NCBI RefSeq assembly: GCF_023856365.1 | Contig: NC_064551.1 | Location: forward strand, 15,199,527-15,263,526 | Direction of reading: 5' to 3' | Origin: Brienomyrus brachyistius | Lineage: Eukaryota; Chordata; Actinopteri; Osteoglossiformes; Mormyridae | DNA: 64,000 nt | Shown here: in pieces, positions 1 to 13,300 of the stretch | Layout of the letters: each line of letters opens with the position of its first letter | How positions within the stretch are numbered: position 1 is the stretch's first letter | The notes under the pieces: generated by a model | The model's database searches: none | Seen by the model: only the letters and a program-made list of their open reading frames with translations | Told to the model about the DNA's origin: nothing | Made by a program: the position numbers and the translations under genes

Positions 1-1115
1 CAATGGAAAACCGTCTCTTCCCAGTATGGGTCGGGTACGGCTCGGTTCATGGTGGCAGTGGGAAAATGCCAAGAGAGAAACTGCACAAGCTGCAGCTGCA
101 TTCAGGCACTGTATCCAGCGGCCTATGAATAAGCGAAACACAAATCAATAACAAGGCAGTTACAGAAGCTCGAGGCTAAAGGCACTGCTTTTACTGCCCT
201 GTGGCTGCGATACCACCCTGATCCAGATCCTCGTTACCTCTCTCAGGGGGTCTTATTACACTCCATATGTGGTCCCTTCTGCCCCTGTGACCACAGCGAG
301 TGGTTATTGGCAGTTACAGGCACGACGGTAACACCCGCCCATCATCGAGACTCTTCTTTCGCAGATTGATGGTATGAAGGCGGCCACTGTGTCTGTCGTC
401 CTTCGCCGCGGCCGCCTGTCCATTTTGCGTCGGGCGCTGAGACGGTGAAGCGCGATGATTAGCGGTGGCATGGACTTCCGACGGCATGCAGAGTAGGAAG
501 GAAGGAAAAAAGGGACAGAAAAAAAACAGCGGGAAAAGAAAAACAGGCCATCAGTTCATGAAAAATCGCTTCACTTTTGGACAGAACTTCACAAGTTACA
601 ATCAAGCCTCAGCTTCCTTCTTCTTGATGTGCTATGGAGTCAAATCAAGTCAGCATCTATTAATATTTCCCGGGCTCCTTTCATTCCGCGGCGTGTCCTA
701 TGACTGTCAGGGCCCGTGATAGAGCATTGCCTTTATCTCGTCCCGGTCCTGCTCTGTCAAAGTGATAAACAATTCTAACAAGAATCAGAATAAAGATCTT
801 CCCAGTAGACTCCAGGAGATACGGGTCTTTTTTTCTCATTTTCTAGATGGCAAAATTTAATCTAGTAGCTAGGTTACGTTTTTTTTTCTTCTCCTTTTTC
901 TTTCTCTTTTTTTCAAGCATCACATTCAAAGGGATGCAAATGTAGCCGGGTGCCGAGGGCCCTGGCGTCGCGGGCATGTGAACGCACTCTTCGGGCTCTG
1001 GGCCGGGTCACCCCGCAGGCTAATGATGAATCCACCCACCTTGGTCACCAACATCTGGGCGGCGCCACCTGACACAATGAGGCACCTCATTCTCAGTCTC
1101 TTATTCTCCCAGATA
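1..1115. other. Gene-free stretch, mostly single-copy
   Basis: No open frame here resembles a protein. A short CpG-rich patch lies around 390-450, a purine-rich tract of A/G runs around 488-550, and a pyrimidine-rich tract around 870-915. An exact octamer ATGCAAAT is at 934-941. I recognise no mobile element or RNA gene. Confidence 0.6.
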
Positions 1116-1156
<41 letters not shown>

Positions 1157-1291
1157 ATTTGTAAGGGATGCATGTTTGTACATATGCAGGCGTGTGAGTG
1201 TTTGCATGTATGTGGGTGCATGCATACATTATTGCATGCATATTTGCATGCATGTTTATATGCGTGCGGGTGTGTGTGCATGTGTGTGTGT
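1116..1291. repeat. (TG)n microsatellite with degenerate TG/TGCA continuation
   Basis: A pure TG run occupies roughly 1122-1153 and continues as interrupted TG, TGCATG and TGTGCG units to about 1291. The tract is almost entirely alternating purine-pyrimidine, the class of sequence able to form Z-DNA. Open frames on both strands across it are repeat artefacts. Confidence 0.95.
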
Positions 1292-4200
1292 GACCATTCT
1301 GATGAATGTAAAACATAAATGTATTACAGTCCTTAAATTAGGTAATAGTAAAATTAATTAATGTTTAATAAATTGAATAAAAAATACATCATAAATGGCT
1401 GGATCCACGCACCCCTCTTCAAACCACTTACCCCGTACATGATCCCAGGATTTACTGTACATATGTATCGGAAAACCCAAAGTGTTACATCGTTTTCTGG
1501 AGAGTAACTCAACTTAGTCACCTGGGAGAGAAACATCAGTGGCTGTAACCCAAATGCTCATAATTTTTGTTTAAAATTTTTTGTTTTGTAAAATGCATAT
1601 TGCAGGTTTTTTGAGCAAACCTGAGTGCTTATCTTTTAATACATGCTCAAAGTGCATTAACTGAGTGCCTTAAACCCCACCCTTGCTGCAAATGCTATCG
1701 CGGTAGACGAAGGTGAACTCTGACAGGATCGTGGTTTCACCTGCCGTGTGTGAAATACCCGTGTGTGGGAGCAGGGGGTCGGAATCCCTGGGTCACTCAT
1801 GGCAGGAAAAACAAAAATAGCCCCACAATCCAGCAAGGAAATAATAGCTGGAACTGGAAAGACTGGAGCCTAAGGATTGGGCTGCTGGTGGAGGAGGGTG
1901 TGAACTATCCACTCAGATATGAAGGATAAGTCTCGAGTGACGGACGGTGACTAAAGGAGGGGAAATAACTGTTTTTCAGCCGGAACAGAGAGAAATACAG
2001 CTAACCCCCGCCTCTCAATACACATCCCCTTAATGCAAACAACCTAATATCAGCAATACCGGCACAAGACACCAGGTGGCGTGGTCATTAACATCAAAGA
2101 CTAGAAACATAGAGGCTGCCAGCTGAAATCCCAAGAGAACCGTTTTGTGTTCCCACCTGAATTCCTGATGGGAAGCAAACTGATAACGCTGATCTCACAC
2201 ATGGAGTCGATATAACACGCTGCTACTGATGACTCATTTGACTGACAACACAAAAATGTGCAACAGCAGCCCAACAATACATGATATGATGGAGACAGTC
2301 TCATTCTACGCACCATGCCGTCTTCTTGTTTGGGCAAAGAAATGGGGCAGCCACATGACTGATTCCAAACATCAAACACGTACTGTGTAAATGATAATCA
2401 GATAAACATAGTTGGACATGAGAGGGATGCAGAGGGGTACAATCCATTTGAGGGCTTTGAGGTGAACACTTAACCATCGGATAGCAGAAAGTTAACTGCA
2501 AACGCTCATCATTTCTGGGCTCTGCCAAATTGAAGCGTGTATAGTTTTTATTTTTTTCATTTTACAAATAAATGTTCCAAACCTGAATGCTCTGAATGAG
2601 TATGACTAGTTTTATATGATCTTTTGAACAGTTTGGATCATTTTTTTGGACATTTCCCTCCCATAGGCAGATGTATTTTTACCTAAACCACTAACCAAGA
2701 ATTAATAGAATTTTTGTTTCTAAGTACCCCCCCCACTCTGGATTGAATATGCTTTCTAAAGTGAGACTTATTTCAAGTTTAACAATAATGTTAATATTGG
2801 CCTTGTGCTAGATAAGCAGATGGAGAGTTGGATGGAATAATCCGACTGGATGTAATAATCAATAAATTAATAATTGATTGCTGTTAATAACCTTAAGAGT
2901 AATCAATACCAAACTGCAATGGTAAAACGTACCACACCTAAAACAGGAAATACAACTTCACAAATGCAATGTGTGTCAAAAGAACCAGCACACACTAAAC
3001 AGCGCAAATACGAACCGTAGGGTCTTCCAGTCGTAATTTTGCTGGTCCATGGCAAATCCTCGTCCAATGGAAATGCCACCAAGTTGCAGATTTGTGTGCA
3101 GCTCCGAGCCCCATAATTTTGAGAACTTGTTAATACGAAGAAGCCCAGATGATTCATCTGAACCGCCTGCATTAGCGAAATGCATTTTAATTGCTGGTGT
3201 TAACAGATTTTTTTCTATCCCTCTCACGTGCATAAAAGGGTGAAAATGATCAAATGTGCACAGAGGATTTGTCGAAGAGGCTAAGTTAAAATGTCAAGGT
3301 CAGTACTTAATTGTACTGCATCATTAAAAAAAAAATCAGTGTGATTGTTTTAAGTCAATTTATCACTTATTGCGTTATGAGTGAAATGTAAATGAATTGG
3401 ATTGTTAGAGTAATATTAGATAATGTCAGAATATAATACTGTACAAGTACCAAGCAATCAGGAGCAGAAACTGGAAAAAATTAATCCAAAGTCCAAAAAT
3501 CCAAAGCAGGAACATGACAATATGGTTTTAATATCAAAGCCAGAGTGTTTTAAGTAAACCTAAAAACACCGGAGTACAATGTCACACCTTACAACAACTT
3601 TCCAAAAACAGTAGTCAAAAGTGCCAAGTCACCGAACAGGCAAATGCTTACCCTTTGGGTATTTGAATGGGTCACTTTTCATTATTTGCTTGCTTGCGTT
3701 TTAGCTGCAGATTGATTTCGAAGTATTAGTAAGATATTACTTTACAAGACATCCCCCATCCACCATCTGTTGTCAGCCTTGCTTTTATTATTTTCCATTA
3801 TCATTGTATGGGTGATTAATTGCTTCTATTTGTCAAAAACTGGTTTAAAATGGTTTAATTGTCATACGATCAAACAAGACACAACGCACACCGAACTGGA
3901 ACATCCCTGGTGTTCTGTCCGACGCTCCCTGCCCATGGTTAACTGCCCGGACCTGTCATGAGGTTCTGGAATGAGGTTCTGTTGTGGCTGCTCTTTTGAC
4001 TCATTTTTGACACGGACAGTGTGCTGTTTTCCACTCCAAAAGAGATCTGTCTCCCCACAGGATATCTTACAGGATGCTTTTAAACTGCCTCCGGATGCTT
4101 GAGCCATAACTCAGCCCAGGATGATGTGTGTGAAGGTCAGGTGAACAAAGAATTGCATTTACATAGACCTGTCAGGCTCAATAGCAGGCCGGGCACGGCT

Positions 4201-5199
4201 GGTCAATGCAAACAGAAGGGCCTCCACAGCGATAAACGAAAAGAAAATTCGATTGCGCGAGTAATAGCGGTGTCTGACTCGTGTCCCTTCCCATCTCCTT
4301 TTATTCTGCTGCAGACGGAACGCTGATGTGGGGAAGTATTAGAGGAGACAAGGGTTTTTAGAACGCTGACGTTTTTATATCAACTGTATCGTCAAACACC
4401 TCATTCTCAGCGGTGTCCGTCTGCCGCGGCCCGGCAAAGCGAAAAAACATCGGAATTGCAGCCCTGTGTGCATATTAAAGAAACTTGTCATCCGGACGTC
4501 ACCGGAGAGCTGCAAACGGATCAGGAGGCGCCATCCCACTGGGGAGACTTTGGCACCATCAAAACGGTGAAATTAGAACTGTAAAAACGTCCAATTTACG
4601 GTGGGAAATGTTTCGGTTTAGTGTGTTTTGCATAAAAGCCTGTGCATTTAAATTGCCCATACAGGAAGTACAGATTGGTGATTCAGGTTTAGAATGAAAA
4701 TGTTACCGTGGCCCCGACGAAGAAAAGATGCAATATGGAGGGTATAAGAATCGGGAAAGTGTCACACTGGATTTCATACAGTTAGGGGGGAAAACGTAAC
4801 GCGATAAAAACAGCGTAATAAAGCTAAGACTCTGGGCGCTAAGAGGCGTTGTTAGGGAATCTTTGGACTTGTGAAGGCTGTATTAAACACTTCTGGATCT
4901 AATTATTATCAACTCCCGCATCATTGCACACTGGTAAGCCAAAACGGGGTATACAAACAATAAAAGTGAAATAGCCAAATGTCTCCTATATTTGCTTATA
5001 ATTCACATCAGTCTCTCCCTGATGGAACATGGGACTGTCTCTCCCCTGCACGCCCACCACCTTTGTTCTCAGGAAACGGAGGGGGGGACCTGCCACTAAC
5101 GTGGAAACGGGAAGGACAGGTGTAATTCATTAAAGAGACGCCTTGACGGTATGGGCAGCGTGGTAAACTTTACTTTATGCATTTTTTTATGTAAGGTGA
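1292..5199. other. Gene-free stretch
   Basis: No coding or RNA gene is recognisable. The sequence is AT-leaning and mostly unique by eye. Around 3440-3650 a run of phrases such as 'aatccaaagtccaaaaatcc' resembles the ends of dispersed fish repeats, but I cannot assign a family. Short open frames at 3049-3243, 4099-4326 and 4485-4697 show no domain or signal. Confidence 0.55.
2069..2083 (+). promoter_or_regulatory. CTCF-like motif (moderate match)
   Basis: ACACCAGGTGGCGTG matches 12 of 15 positions of the vertebrate CTCF core CCASYAGRKGGCRSY, including the central AGGTGGCG. CTCF binds such sites as an insulator and loop anchor. The motif is in plus orientation. Chance matches at this quality are common in vertebrate DNA, so this is a weak call. 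Confidence 0.25.
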
Positions 5200-5710
5200 G
5201 AGTTGGGCTGTCTGCCAGACAGATTTGCGGCTGTTTGAGGGCGCGCTCTCTATGCGGATTACGCGAGGCACCTCACGCTAATAGCCGCGCGTTCCCGTTA
5301 TAGGAAGTGTGCGGCATTTTAATTAGCAGACTGCGCTGGCCGGTTCGCGAGCCCCGCGACGGGCGCGCCTCCGCTCCCGGCGCGCTTCTGAGTGCGCCGT
5401 CTCGAGTTAATGAAGAAAAGTACATAGGAGAACATATGGCCATTAGTGTAAAAGCAAAGCCGTAAGAAAGCAGCCGCTCACCTCTCCCATCGTTTGCTTC
5501 GCGGCGGCTTTTCCCCCCTCGTTCATGTGATTAAAATCACCCAGCTCAGTCACACGCAAGTTACTGAGCGAATATGCCGCCAAGCTCAGAAACGGCTAAT
5601 TAATAATTCCTGTTCTCTTCCAGACAGCACATTAGCCAACTGATGAGATTTGCTTTTTAAATCTTACATCATTGTGAATGTCAGGATTTAATGTAAGCAT
5701 TTAAAATGAG
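5200..5710. promoter_or_regulatory. CpG-rich block followed by homeodomain-site-rich sequence; candidate regulatory element
   Basis: From 5220 to 5420 CpG dinucleotides are dense, unlike the AT-rich flanks. From about 5400 to 5710 the sequence becomes AT-rich but non-repetitive, with TAATTA cores near 5319 and 5597 and runs such as TTTTAATTAGCAG. This pairing resembles conserved non-coding enhancers of vertebrate developmental genes. No TATA box, first exon or splice donor can be tied to it, so a promoter is not supported over an enhancer. Conservation is inferred, not seen. Confidence 0.4.
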
Positions 5711-5901
5711 CACTAAAACTGTAGAAATAGGTCTAACAGGTAAATAATATTTTTATAATTTTATAGATCCGGCAATAACTACATGTGTATCTGTACTGTA
5801 TTAATTATTATATTGTTTGGGGTGCAACACCTGTGCCCTGCTAATAGCTTTCCATTTGTAGCCCAGTTTCTTACCCGCATCAATTTGCGTCGTATTTAAT
5901 G

Positions 5902-5917
5902 TATTATTATTATTATT

Positions 5918-5951
<34 letters not shown>

Positions 5952-5952
5952 T
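5902..5952. repeat. (ATT)n(AAT)n inverted trinucleotide array
   Basis: About seven ATT units switch directly into about nine AAT units, so the array is its own reverse complement and could fold into a hairpin. Confidence 0.95.
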
Positions 5953-7204
5953 ATACAGGAGCGCACGGTGTCTTTTTGTCGTCTCTGCTATTTTTGAGAT
6001 ATTATTTTCTTGGAATCAAACACATTTTATGGACAATCAATAAACAAAATCACGATTAAGCAGGCAGAGCGGGTTATACCCATTTCGACACACCGTAGCA
6101 ATGAAATCGTATAAAAGTGTATAGGTATCTGTAGTGTGTCTGTCTGGGGAGAAAAGAAAAGTTTTAACTTTGATTTATTTAATCGTTATTTCATTTTTTT
6201 TTCTGTTTAACACTGTGATGCAAAGTGCCCTCTTAAAACCAAGGTTTGATTAATTTTGTAAATACAGCTTGCACTGCTGAGAATGTTTGTTCAAATTTGT
6301 TAGTTGTCACAGAATTATTAAAAGGCATAGGCATTTTTTAAATGAAAAAAACTGTTGAATTTATATTGCAAAGCTAAACAAAGTATAAGATGGGGTTTAT
6401 TAAACAGCTCCATCAAATTACAGGAGGCATTCAGATTGAAACGTGCAGAGAAAAGGCACATTACCATTCAGGGAGTGTAGTTAAGGGAGATGCGCTGAGA
6501 TTTTAAACATCACAGCAATCTGTGCCGAGGGTCTTGGCTTTCTACATGCTGCTCTGCTTCTCTAGTTTCAGCTGCTGATCACTCGCTTACACGTATTATT
6601 ATAATAATGTGGCAAATAGGTGACACGTGGCCAGCTAGTAAATAAGACACACATGGCCTATAGCATCGCCCATCAAACTTAAATACTTACACACATTAAT
6701 TAAAGCCCTACCTTCTTGGAGCATATCAGTATGACAGCATAACTACTTAAGTTGCGATAAGGTGAAAATTACCGGCATATGCAGGAAGCATGTTGGAGGA
6801 CCTGTACTGTATGTGTTGCAATCTGTGTTCACATGTGAGGAACTACAAGGTCATCATCAGCCTTTGCCCCTTTAGAAAAATGGTAATGGAACCCAGGTAT
6901 CAGAATCAACATTCTGCAACAGCGAGAAGAATTCAAAGAAAGCCAACGCTTCCTCAGATGAAGAGTGTGAAAACCAAGTGGATGTCTGATGAGAAACACA
7001 GTCATTCGAATCCAGCCGCAGACTGACGTGTCCAGCTGAAGTGAAACCTCTATTTGCCGGTTACTGTGTGAATGTTAGCATACCGTCTTGTGTTCCGTGT
7101 GCATCTGGTACTAAAGCGAGTTTTAGGTTTTAGGAGTGCTTCACTAGTGACGTTCGCAAAATTGAGATGAGACGGATTCCGCTTCTCTCTTCACCTTTTC
7201 CCAG
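5953..7204. other. Gene-free stretch with one enhancer-like patch
   Basis: AT-rich, mostly unique DNA. The segment 6450-6620 is of even composition without simple repeats and contains several E-box-like and homeodomain-like words, which suggests conserved non-coding sequence but does not prove it. A 78-codon open frame at 6790-7026 has no recognisable domain. Confidence 0.5.
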
Positions 7205-7307
7205 AAGCCTCAGCTGCCACAGAAACAGCACCGTGAAGCGATTGGCTCTCCGGGACAGTGAAGAAGTCTGCAGAAGACGGGGATATTGGCAGGGCAGCCA
7301 CTTCAAG
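7205..7307 (+). other. Exon-like segment with consensus splice borders (unproven)
   Basis: A pyrimidine-rich tract (7180-7202) ends in CAG at 7204, and 103 bases later there is a strong donor, AAG|GTAAGA, at 7305-7312. One of three frames is open throughout: it starts after one leading base, runs 34 codons and ends at a codon boundary. The peptide is Arg/Ser-rich with three cysteines and matches no family I know. A 103-base open frame is not rare by chance, so this may be a non-coding RNA exon or nothing. No partner exon was found in the window. Confidence 0.2.
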
Positions 7308-9021
7308 GTAAGAAAAGGGGCACTCAGTTCCTGTTAGATAATTCAGGCAGGTGCTCAGGCACCTTCAGCCGCCCCCACGTTATGCCTGGACAATGGCCCC
7401 CCTCATGGAATATACTACGTGGATCAACAAAAAAAATGTTCTGAAATAAGATCCTTGTAAAGCCTTGATTACTGAGACATCGTTCCGTCTGTCTCGCGCA
7501 GAAGAAGTGAGGTCTGCCATTTCATTACCATTCTGTGTACTCTGCTTTAGTTCCCTGACCTCACCTCTCCCCAAGAACAGGCTTGGCCTCCTGCTTTTCT
7601 TAGACCTATATGGGCCACACTGCACATCACACTTATACATTCTCCCCCAGAAACTGCTCCAAACAAACCTTTGTTTAATCTGTAATCCACCGAAACAGAC
7701 TGGATGATCCAAACGCTCCGGGAAACCCGAGGTGGCCCGGCGTTGAGAGCGCCCCGCTTCTTCCCTCCCTGCATGGCCCCCAGCGCGGCCCGTCACTGCC
7801 GTTAAGGCGGCGGCCCGGTTCCGGGGGACGGCAGCTGAAGCCCACTCTCCGTCACCCTGCATCTGTTCGATAATTAGCGGACCATTTTTGTCATGAAGAA
7901 TTCAACACCCCAGAGTGGAACCTGAAAATATATGCAACACGCTGAATCGCATATGTCTCGGAGGACCGCAGAGTGGCAAAAAGGAAAAGTAAAAAAAAAA
8001 AAATAACAGAAATACAAAATCACTAAGTCTTTAATTGGATATGTTCAGCTGATTCCCTCTTAAGGATTAATCTGCGGCCCGAATCCCATCGTTTTATTCC
8101 TCTTTTATTTTCCAAAAGGGAGCTACCAAGGCAGCGTACCATGGAGTACTCTAGGAAATACTCATTTTCTAATCCATATTCATTTGTGGGAAAATGACGG
8201 GTTGTACGCATGGGAGCCAGTAAGGTCTCTCATAGCACAATGATTTCAATTAAACTTTTACTTTGATTGTGATTGTAAACAGCACAGATATATGTTTTGC
8301 ATAAATGAATAATGAATCTGTAAACTGTCGGTAATCTGAGCGTATCAGATTCTGATCACCTGCAGAACTCCTTTTGGCATGTCAGTAGTGTGAACTGTGT
8401 AAATTCGATGGGTTATTACAGATTATGGGTTATTACAGATTAGGGGTTATTACAGATTATGAGTTATTACATATTATGGGTTATTACAGATTATGGGTTG
8501 TCACATATTATGGTTATTAAATATTTCATGCATTTTAACATGGAAGCAAGTCTAAGGGTTTTTATTACCTCATTGATAAGAAAACAAATTTAGCCAAGAA
8601 ATGAGTTATACTTACTACTACTACTATACTAACAGTGTGCAATTCTTCTGTTAATCTAGATCCCAAAAGCAAGTTGTGTAGGGCTATTAACTTAAACCAG
8701 CATATTCCATTGATGTAATTAAAATTGGTATGGATGACGAAATTGTATTATTTGTTATTTGTTATTATTTTTATTCAGTGTACTACTGTCAATTACACAG
8801 TATATAACATATACTCAGTAAACTTATGCGATACTCAAATGGAAAATATTACTCCAAAAAATATTATTGCTATAGCGGATTTAAATGTATAATCTTATAT
8901 CAAAATAGCCCCTTCTCTGAATATATAATACAGTTGTTTGCTCTGAAAATGGTAGCATTTAAATACTCATACATACCCGTTTCTTTGCGATCTGAGAAAT
9001 GATTGGGTATTTTATGACTCT
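7308..9021. other. Gene-free stretch; GC-rich patch then AT-rich DNA
   Basis: A GC- and CpG-rich patch lies at about 7715-7860. The longest open frame (160 codons, minus, 7380-7862) crosses it and shows no domain, only arginine- and alanine-rich low-complexity sequence. After 7900 the sequence is AT-rich and holds the 17-bp tandem array listed separately. Confidence 0.55.
8411..8520. repeat. 17-bp minisatellite, about seven copies
   Basis: Unit GGTTATTACAGATTATG repeats with starts at 8411, 8428, 8445, 8462, 8479, 8496 and 8512, with few substitutions and one single-base shortening in the last step. Confidence 0.95.
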
Positions 9022-9067
9022 CTGTGTGTGTGTGTGTGTGTGCGTGTGTGTGCGCGCGCGTGTGCGT
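9022..9067. repeat. (TG)n(CG)n microsatellite
   Basis: A TG run is interrupted by TGCG and ends in a short CGCGCG tract. It is a strongly alternating purine-pyrimidine run of about 45 bases. Confidence 0.95.
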
Positions 9068-9900
9068 TATTGAAAAAAAATGCATTCTGCAGGAGGAGGC
9101 CGGTGCATGTAGGACGTCAGGAGGCTCAGTCTTTGCAATGGAGCGATTGCTGTTCTCTGAATTCCCGTCTGATCAGGATATAGGGCAGAGCTGTTCCTTT
9201 AAACACCCTCTTCCAGCGTATGCCTAGGACAGCGCTCTTCCTTGAACCTCCCTTAAGGTCTGGGGCAGATCTGTTCCTCGATCCCCCCCCCCTTCATATT
9301 CTCCAGAAAAGCACAATTCCTTGAACCCCATGCCTCCCTCCCCCCGCCTGGACGCGGCGGAGGCCTGACCCTGAGAATGCCATTATGCATGTTTCCAAAC
9401 AGCCCCACATTTGCATGTGCGGGACAGTTAAAATAAGGCCATAAATCAGCCCCAAACATTTAAATGGATCTTGTGAGAGATTGAAGCCCAGGAAGTCTCC
9501 TGAGCAAATATTTCAAACACCCCCCACCACACCTCCGAACACATCTACTGTCATTAACCAGGAGGACCATTCAGACCACTCAGCTCATATATTTCCTTCA
9601 CGGCGTGACCAAGAGGCAGCTTGCGTGTGGCTCCCTCAATATATCAATATCCCCCCGCAGAAGTGCGCGAAGCCATTCGCAGCTAACAGCTAAGGTTACC
9701 CTCTTTTCAGTACGCTCCCACGTCTCGCCCAGACATGCGAAGAAAAAACACTCCTTTTCCCCATAATGCACAGGGAACGTTAACAGCAGTGTAACCCAAC
9801 CCACGCTGACGTTTCAACTCCGTTGTTAATTTTCAGCTGAGTGGTGAGAAAAATTAGTGCAATTCAAATAACCGCACTGTGACATACAAACTCTCTTGTG
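9068..9900. other. Gene-free stretch
   Basis: Mixed composition with C-rich runs at 9283-9292 and around 9340. An exact octamer in reverse orientation (ATTTGCAT) is at 9409-9416. I see no gene and no recognisable element. Confidence 0.55.
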
Positions 9901-9942
9901 AATAATACTACTATTATCACTACTACTATCACTACTAGTACT

Positions 9943-10002
<60 letters not shown>

Positions 10003-10035
10003 AATAAGAATAATAATAATAATGATAATAATAAT
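9901..10035. repeat. Compound trinucleotide array (ACT/ATC, AAT, AAG, AAT)
   Basis: Irregular ACT/ATC triplets pass into (AAT)n, then (AAG)n of about ten units, then (AAT)n again. The AAG part is a pure purine tract on one strand. Confidence 0.95.
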
Positions 10036-10189
10036 CTTGTTATTTTTATTTATGCTGCTGGTATATAATTCAGTTTCAGTTATGCTGAAATGTTATGCTG
10101 CTGGTATCTTGATTGTATTGTATATATTGTATTTCATTTTATTTTTTATTTCTTATTTTCTATTGTTTGATATTACTGTTATTGCTTAA

Positions 10190-10276
10190 GGACTTTCTGC
10201 ATTCTGCTTATTTCTGTTTCACTGTCCACTTTGCTGCTGTATAATGCAAATTTCCCACCCGTGGAACTAATGAAGG

Positions 10277-10307
<31 letters not shown>

Positions 10308-10330
10308 TATCTTATCTTATCTTATCTTAT
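10190..10330 (+). mobile_element. LINE/SINE-type 3' end with (TTATC)n tail
   Basis: The words 'ctgctgtataatgcaaattt', then 'cccacccgtgg', 'aactaatgaagg' and a run of about ten TTATC units (10277-10330) match the common layout of a fish non-LTR retroelement 3' end, in which a conserved tail with an AATAAAG-like word precedes a short tandem tail. The 5' limit is uncertain and the body appears 5'-truncated. The family name is not assigned. Confidence 0.6.
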
Positions 10331-13300
10331 AAGAAAACAATATTTCATAGATATGGTGAAAAGCAATCAATAAATAAACAATACCGGTTTAGTATTCCTT
10401 CTGCAGAAACAGAAGGCATTATTTATTCACAGTAATTTTATAAGTTGTATTTTTTTTTTTTAGTTCCGACATGGCACCCTGAATGAGGCTTAACCTGTTT
10501 GAAAGATAAACAAAGCAGAACTTAAATAAAATGTACGTAGCCGTTCCACACTAAACAGGCATTTCCTGCAAAGTATATAATTCCCCTTCAGCACGAAAAA
10601 TAAAAACATGAAAAGCCACTTCAGGTGTGCGCGATAAGAAGACCCTCACTATTATTACTCAAACTTTCCATCTGGCTTTTTGAATTGGTGCATAAATTGT
10701 AGCTGCTTTTAGGAAAAAGGAAAAAAAAAACGAAAAAAAAAAAAACAAAGTTTTGCTCTTAGAAGGAAGCGACACAATTATGTTGGACAGGATGCAATCA
10801 TATTGCCCTACTACGCATGTGGTGTTTTGATAACTGAGGAACATGCCAACAAGAGGCAGAGATATCTGTACAGTAGCAGCCTCTTTTTCTGCGTTCGATT
10901 CATTTTTATACAACTGAAAATGCAAGACGTGTTTGAAGAGGCCAGTTATTCCGCATCTTTTCCACCAGGCCCGTAGACAGAAATAAATTTTGTGGGGTGT
11001 CCCACCTGGGGAGGTTTGCAAAATAAATTTAAATAAATAGCAAATAAATTTGAAATAAAGCAGAAAACGAATCGATGAACTTTCCGGCATCGGTAACTTG
11101 CTTGGACACCTTATTACTTACCCACTTTGTAGGATAATCTATCCCGTACAAGATTTAAACTTTTAGCCAGATATGTGTTTTTCATTGACACCAAAATATT
11201 AAAAGATAATCGAAGGAATTTGGGGATGTCTCCCTCTCCCCCCCCATGTCATGTCCCTTCATCATCACATGACAGATTCACGTCAATTTGCTGCTGATGT
11301 ACTGCAGGTATTCTTACAGTACTTTCCAGTACAAACGTTACATTCCATTCCTCAAGTCGACATATTATCGATAAGCATGTGTTCAAAAAGTAAAGGTTGC
11401 TCATTTTTGCCCAATTATGGTAAAGGGCAAATCTTACATGCTGCACATTTGCTCATCCCCAGGTTGTGTCCTGGAATACTTGTTCATTTTGAAAGCGAAA
11501 GTTATTAGAGAAATTCAGAAAACAGACAAAAGTTTCTGCGTTTCCGCCTCTTGTGAAACCGTGAAGGGGACTCGCTTGAAAACTGGATCTATCCATTGTT
11601 CATTTGAATATTTAAAGGAATCTTTGAAAGTTAGGATAAAAATATATATTTATTTCCCGCTCGGCTTGTTTCCTGCAGACCTCAGCTAGCAGGAATTCTC
11701 AGAATTTCAAAAGGAGATTTATTTGCATTTCAGACAGGAAGCAGAGTATTCTTAGACATATAGCCATGCGGGTACCTGTTTGTACTTTGCTGCACCATCG
11801 GCCTATGAGGAAATGTTTCTCTGACGTCCCATAGAACCAAGCGTAGGTAAGTGGGGGGTGGGGCGGGATTTGGAGCCTGAACCACCTGGAACCGAGAACA
11901 TGCTCCTTTCTAGCAGACTTTCAAAAGGTGTCACCCTACTTTGTGATGGAGATGTAAGATAATAAGGAGATGCTCAGAGGCCAATGGCAGAGTGTAAGGC
12001 AGAGTGACACGGCACATCAAGTCGCCCGTTGGTATCCGTAGACTTTTTACTTTTGCGCCGGGGATGGCAGATTGAGCGAGTGCGAAAGTTGTCAAGTAGC
12101 ATGTCGCTAAAGAGGTAAAGTGGCTAAGCGGCGAGGGGCTTCTGTGACCAGGCTGTTCACGCGACGATAGGGAGGATTGAAATCTGTTTCACAGGTTTTT
12201 CGCATGGACACTTGGGGTAGGGGCTTTTTGGTAGTCCTGATAAGTCAATATCTTACAAATTTCAGTGAAGGACACAAAGAAAGTTAAGTGTTTTGAATTG
12301 TCCTTTTGTTTTTGCTCGCCGATTGAATCACTGCTTCCTGTTTAGGCGTGTAATTTCCTGTTATCAATGTAGCGCCTGATGCTCTTTTATGACCGAGAAG
12401 CATAAGCCTGAATCTCAGTGAGACACAAAGTTCATCAGAAAAAGGAGACAATTGGAAAATGATCTGACAGGCGCGATAAACAGATCAGTGTTGAATACAT
12501 CTTTTCCTTTAATTTTATTATATTCTATCACGAATCAACATGGATAAAATTCATGCATCTTTCCTTTGCTGTATGTGGACTTATCAGTCCCAAATAATCG
12601 TTAAATATATGAGCAGGAAAGACGGCAACATGCATTTTTTGCTGAAAGTGTATAAAGCAAATTTCAATGCTATAATTTTATTAGAATTATATGTGACATC
12701 TAATTGTTATTATTTTAATTTCCATTAGTGTAACCTTTGTATATTGGTGCTATTTGTTGCCTTTCAGGATCTAAAGCTAAGAGAAATATAAAAAGGTTTG
12801 TAATCTGGGTGGTAAATTAAACCAATAAAATGATAAATTAAGAGGCAGCCCTTGGCATTTTGAATGACCCTCTCCTCTGCTCAGATTCTACATTTCCTAA
12901 TCAAATCCATTTCCATTTTTTGCATTTTTTTAAATTCTGTTGGGTGTTGGTGTTTTCAGCCCTTTCATATTACACACCGTGTGAGCACCTACTCCCAAGG
13001 ACTCTGTCTGCATAAAATGTGATTTATTTTAACTTTCCGAATTAAAATGTGATATCTAATTACTTCTGGTGGAAAACAGATCCATCTCCAGGTGAGTTAT
13101 GGACAATCCTCATCACGAGAAGGGTAAACGTAATATCAAATAAAGTGTGCAACATAAATCTCTGTAATGCAAAGAAACAGTATCTGAAAAGAAAAAAAAA
13201 GGTTTTAAGCTTTTAAATTTTTGGTTAAGAAGAACGTGACTAAAAAAAAAAAAAAAAACGATCAAAATAAATGAATATATAAGCACCATTCAAAAATGAA

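Noticed and set aside
10179..10190. TTATTGCTTAAG, the first 12 bases of miR-137
   Set aside because: The match stops there, no hairpin arm is present, and it lies at the edge of a LINE 3' tail.
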